Shown: piece after piece, positions 6,365 through 7,293 of the stretch
Layout of the letters: every line of letters starts with the position of its first letter
Position numbering within the stretch: the first letter of the stretch is position 1
Origin: an uncultured Actinomycetes bacterium
Lineage (GTDB): Bacteria; Actinomycetota; Thermoleophilia; Solirubrobacterales; Thermoleophilaceae
Reading direction: 5' to 3'
Length of the DNA stretch: 7,293 bases
NCBI GenBank assembly: GCA_946481495.1
Contig: CAMLNW010000133.1
Coordinates: 1 to 7,293, forward strand
The notes under the pieces: model-generated
Databases searched by the model: none
Seen by the model: only the letters and a program-made list of their open reading frames with translations
Told to the model about the DNA's origin: nothing
Translations under genes and position numbers: made by a program

Positions 6365-7293
6365 AGGCGTTCGCTTTGAGAGCCGCGCTTGCGTTCGCGG
6401 CGTGCGTGTCCATCACCGCTGTTGTCGTTCCAGTAGCTAGCGCCGCCGACATCTACAGCTACGCAAATGGTTGCTACGCGTTGCGCGATGCGAATACGGG
6501 GCGTTTCGTCACGAAGGATGCGCTCGGGTATCCGGTGAACGCGCAGAGCGTGGCGGCGGCGACGCCGTTCCGTTTGAAGGCGAGCGCGCTTGGTAGGTAT
6601 CTGCTTTACGGACCCGATGCGCGGACGCCGGCGGCTGGACTGCTGGGAACCGTGGCGCCGATCGCGACACCAGGTCCGACGGCGGACTGGCGGGTGGTCG
6701 ACGGCGGCGCGACGTTGCGGCTGACCAACCTGTCTTCGGGCAAGAGCCTGGGCGTTGACGCGCTCGGCCGGCTCGCTCAGGTGGCATCGACGGCGCCGCG
6801 CTGGACGTTCGAGCCGGCGACCGGTTGCGCTGAGTTTCCGGAGATCGAGGTCAACGTGACGGGGGAGCCGTTCAAGGGGGAGAGCCCGACGGCGCCGGTA
6901 AGGGGGTTCCTCGACGACCACATCCATCTGGGTGGGTTCCAGTTCCTTGGTGGGCGGTTCCACTGTGGGCGGCCGTGGAGCCCGTATGGGGTGACGGTGG
7001 CGATGCGGGACTGTGTCGACCATGTCGGCAATGGGGTCGGGGCGGTGGCGGAGAACTTCTTCGCCTTCGGGTCGCCGGTCGGAACGCACAGCACGGATGG
7101 CTGGCCGAGCTTCGCGGGCTGGCCGCGCGACGAGTCGCTGACCCATGAGGGGACTTACTGGAAGTGGATCGAGCGGGCGTGGCGATCGGGGCTGCGGATC
7201 ATGGTCAACGATCTGGTCGAGAACCGGGCGCTGTGCGAGATCTATCCGCTCAAGCAGAACACCGGAAACGAGATGGCGAGCGCGTACCGGCAG
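6361..7293 (+). CDS. Secreted protein, probable fascin-like beta-trefoil plus metal-dependent hydrolase domain (3' end outside window)
   Basis: An open frame of 311 codons begins at TTG and runs off the window. The start is supported by AAGAGGG at 6350-6356 and by the signal peptide it produces (MKAFALRAALAFAACVSITA, probable cleavage after residue 28, VASA/AD). Residues 38-155 contain two similar segments, YALRDANTGRFVTKDALG and LRLTNLSSGKSLGVDALGRL, which look like repeats of a fascin-like beta-trefoil, often a carbohydrate- or surface-binding fold. From about residue 180 a second domain starts: GFLDDHIHLGGFQFLGGRFH has a His187-x-His189 pair as in amidohydrolase-type metal enzymes, followed by CGRPWSPYGV, DCVDHVGNG, SPVGTHSTDGWP, SLTHEGTYWKWIERAW, RIMVNDLVENRALCEIYP. 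I recall similar actinobacterial proteins with vague annotations, so the substrate is unknown; a peptidase M19-like role is only one possibility. The catalytic domain is cut by the window edge. Codons favour G-ending forms more than the gcv genes do. Confidence 0.75.
   Translation, partial: MKAFALRAALAFAACVSITAVVVPVASAADIYSYANGCYALRDANTGRFVTKDALGYPVNAQSVAAATPFRLKASALGRYLLYGPDARTPAAGLLGTVAPIATPGPTADWRVVDGGATLRLTNLSSGKSLGVDALGRLAQVASTAPRWTFEPATGCAEFPEIEVNVTGEPFKGESPTAPVRGFLDDHIHLGGFQFLGGRFHCGRPWSPYGVTVAMRDCVDHVGNGVGAVAENFFAFGSPVGTHSTDGWPSFAGWPRDESLTHEGTYWKWIERAWRSGLRIMVNDLVENRALCEIYPLKQNTGNEMASAYRQ

Noticed and set aside
6262..7146. Minus-strand open frame (294 residues) opposite the last gene
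   Set aside because: The plus-strand frame 6361-7293 has a ribosome site, a signal peptide and domain-like conserved motifs. The minus frame is Arg/Pro-rich shadow sequence.

Overview
The window is GC-rich chromosomal DNA from an actinobacterium, most likely class Thermoleophilia (Solirubrobacterales and relatives). The evidence is the strong G/C preference at third codon positions, GTG and TTG starts, a typical actinobacterial-type FtsZ, a glycine decarboxylase split into two subunits (unlike the fused enzyme I associate with Streptomyces and Mycobacterium), and a secreted protein with an Arg/Lys-rich beta-sandwich tail that I associate with Thermoleophilia. The lineage call is inference from recall, not from a search.

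Layout. (1) 1-584, plus strand: the 3' part of ftsZ (cell division GTPase), ending in its conserved C-terminal peptide. (2) 585-741: a gap with two hairpins, one long and imperfect, one a perfect 13-bp stem that probably terminates transcription from both sides. (3) 742-1764, minus strand: a 340-residue secreted protein with a signal peptide, an unassigned N-terminal domain, a short thrombospondin-type-3-like acidic repeat and a C-terminal Ig-like domain. (4) 1765-1853: an 89-bp divergent promoter region. (5) 1854-6205, plus strand: a complete, tightly packed glycine cleavage operon gcvT-gcvH-gcvPA-gcvPB. (6) 6214-6268: a perfect 23-bp inverted repeat that closes the operon. (7) 6361-7293, plus strand: the 5' part of a secreted protein that starts at TTG and runs off the window. 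It joins a probable fascin-like beta-trefoil to the start of a probable metal-dependent hydrolase domain, and is preceded by a short possible leader peptide.

The four gcv products work together. GcvPA/GcvPB decarboxylates glycine and passes the aminomethyl group to the lipoyl arm of GcvH. GcvT then releases ammonia and gives the methylene group to tetrahydrofolate. The fourth component (lipoamide dehydrogenase, L-protein) is not in the window and must be encoded elsewhere. ftsZ and the two secreted-protein genes have no evident functional link to the operon.

I see no rRNA, tRNA, CRISPR array, insertion sequence or phage gene. I do not see a clearly undescribed system; the least explained parts are the two secreted proteins and the leader region before the last gene.
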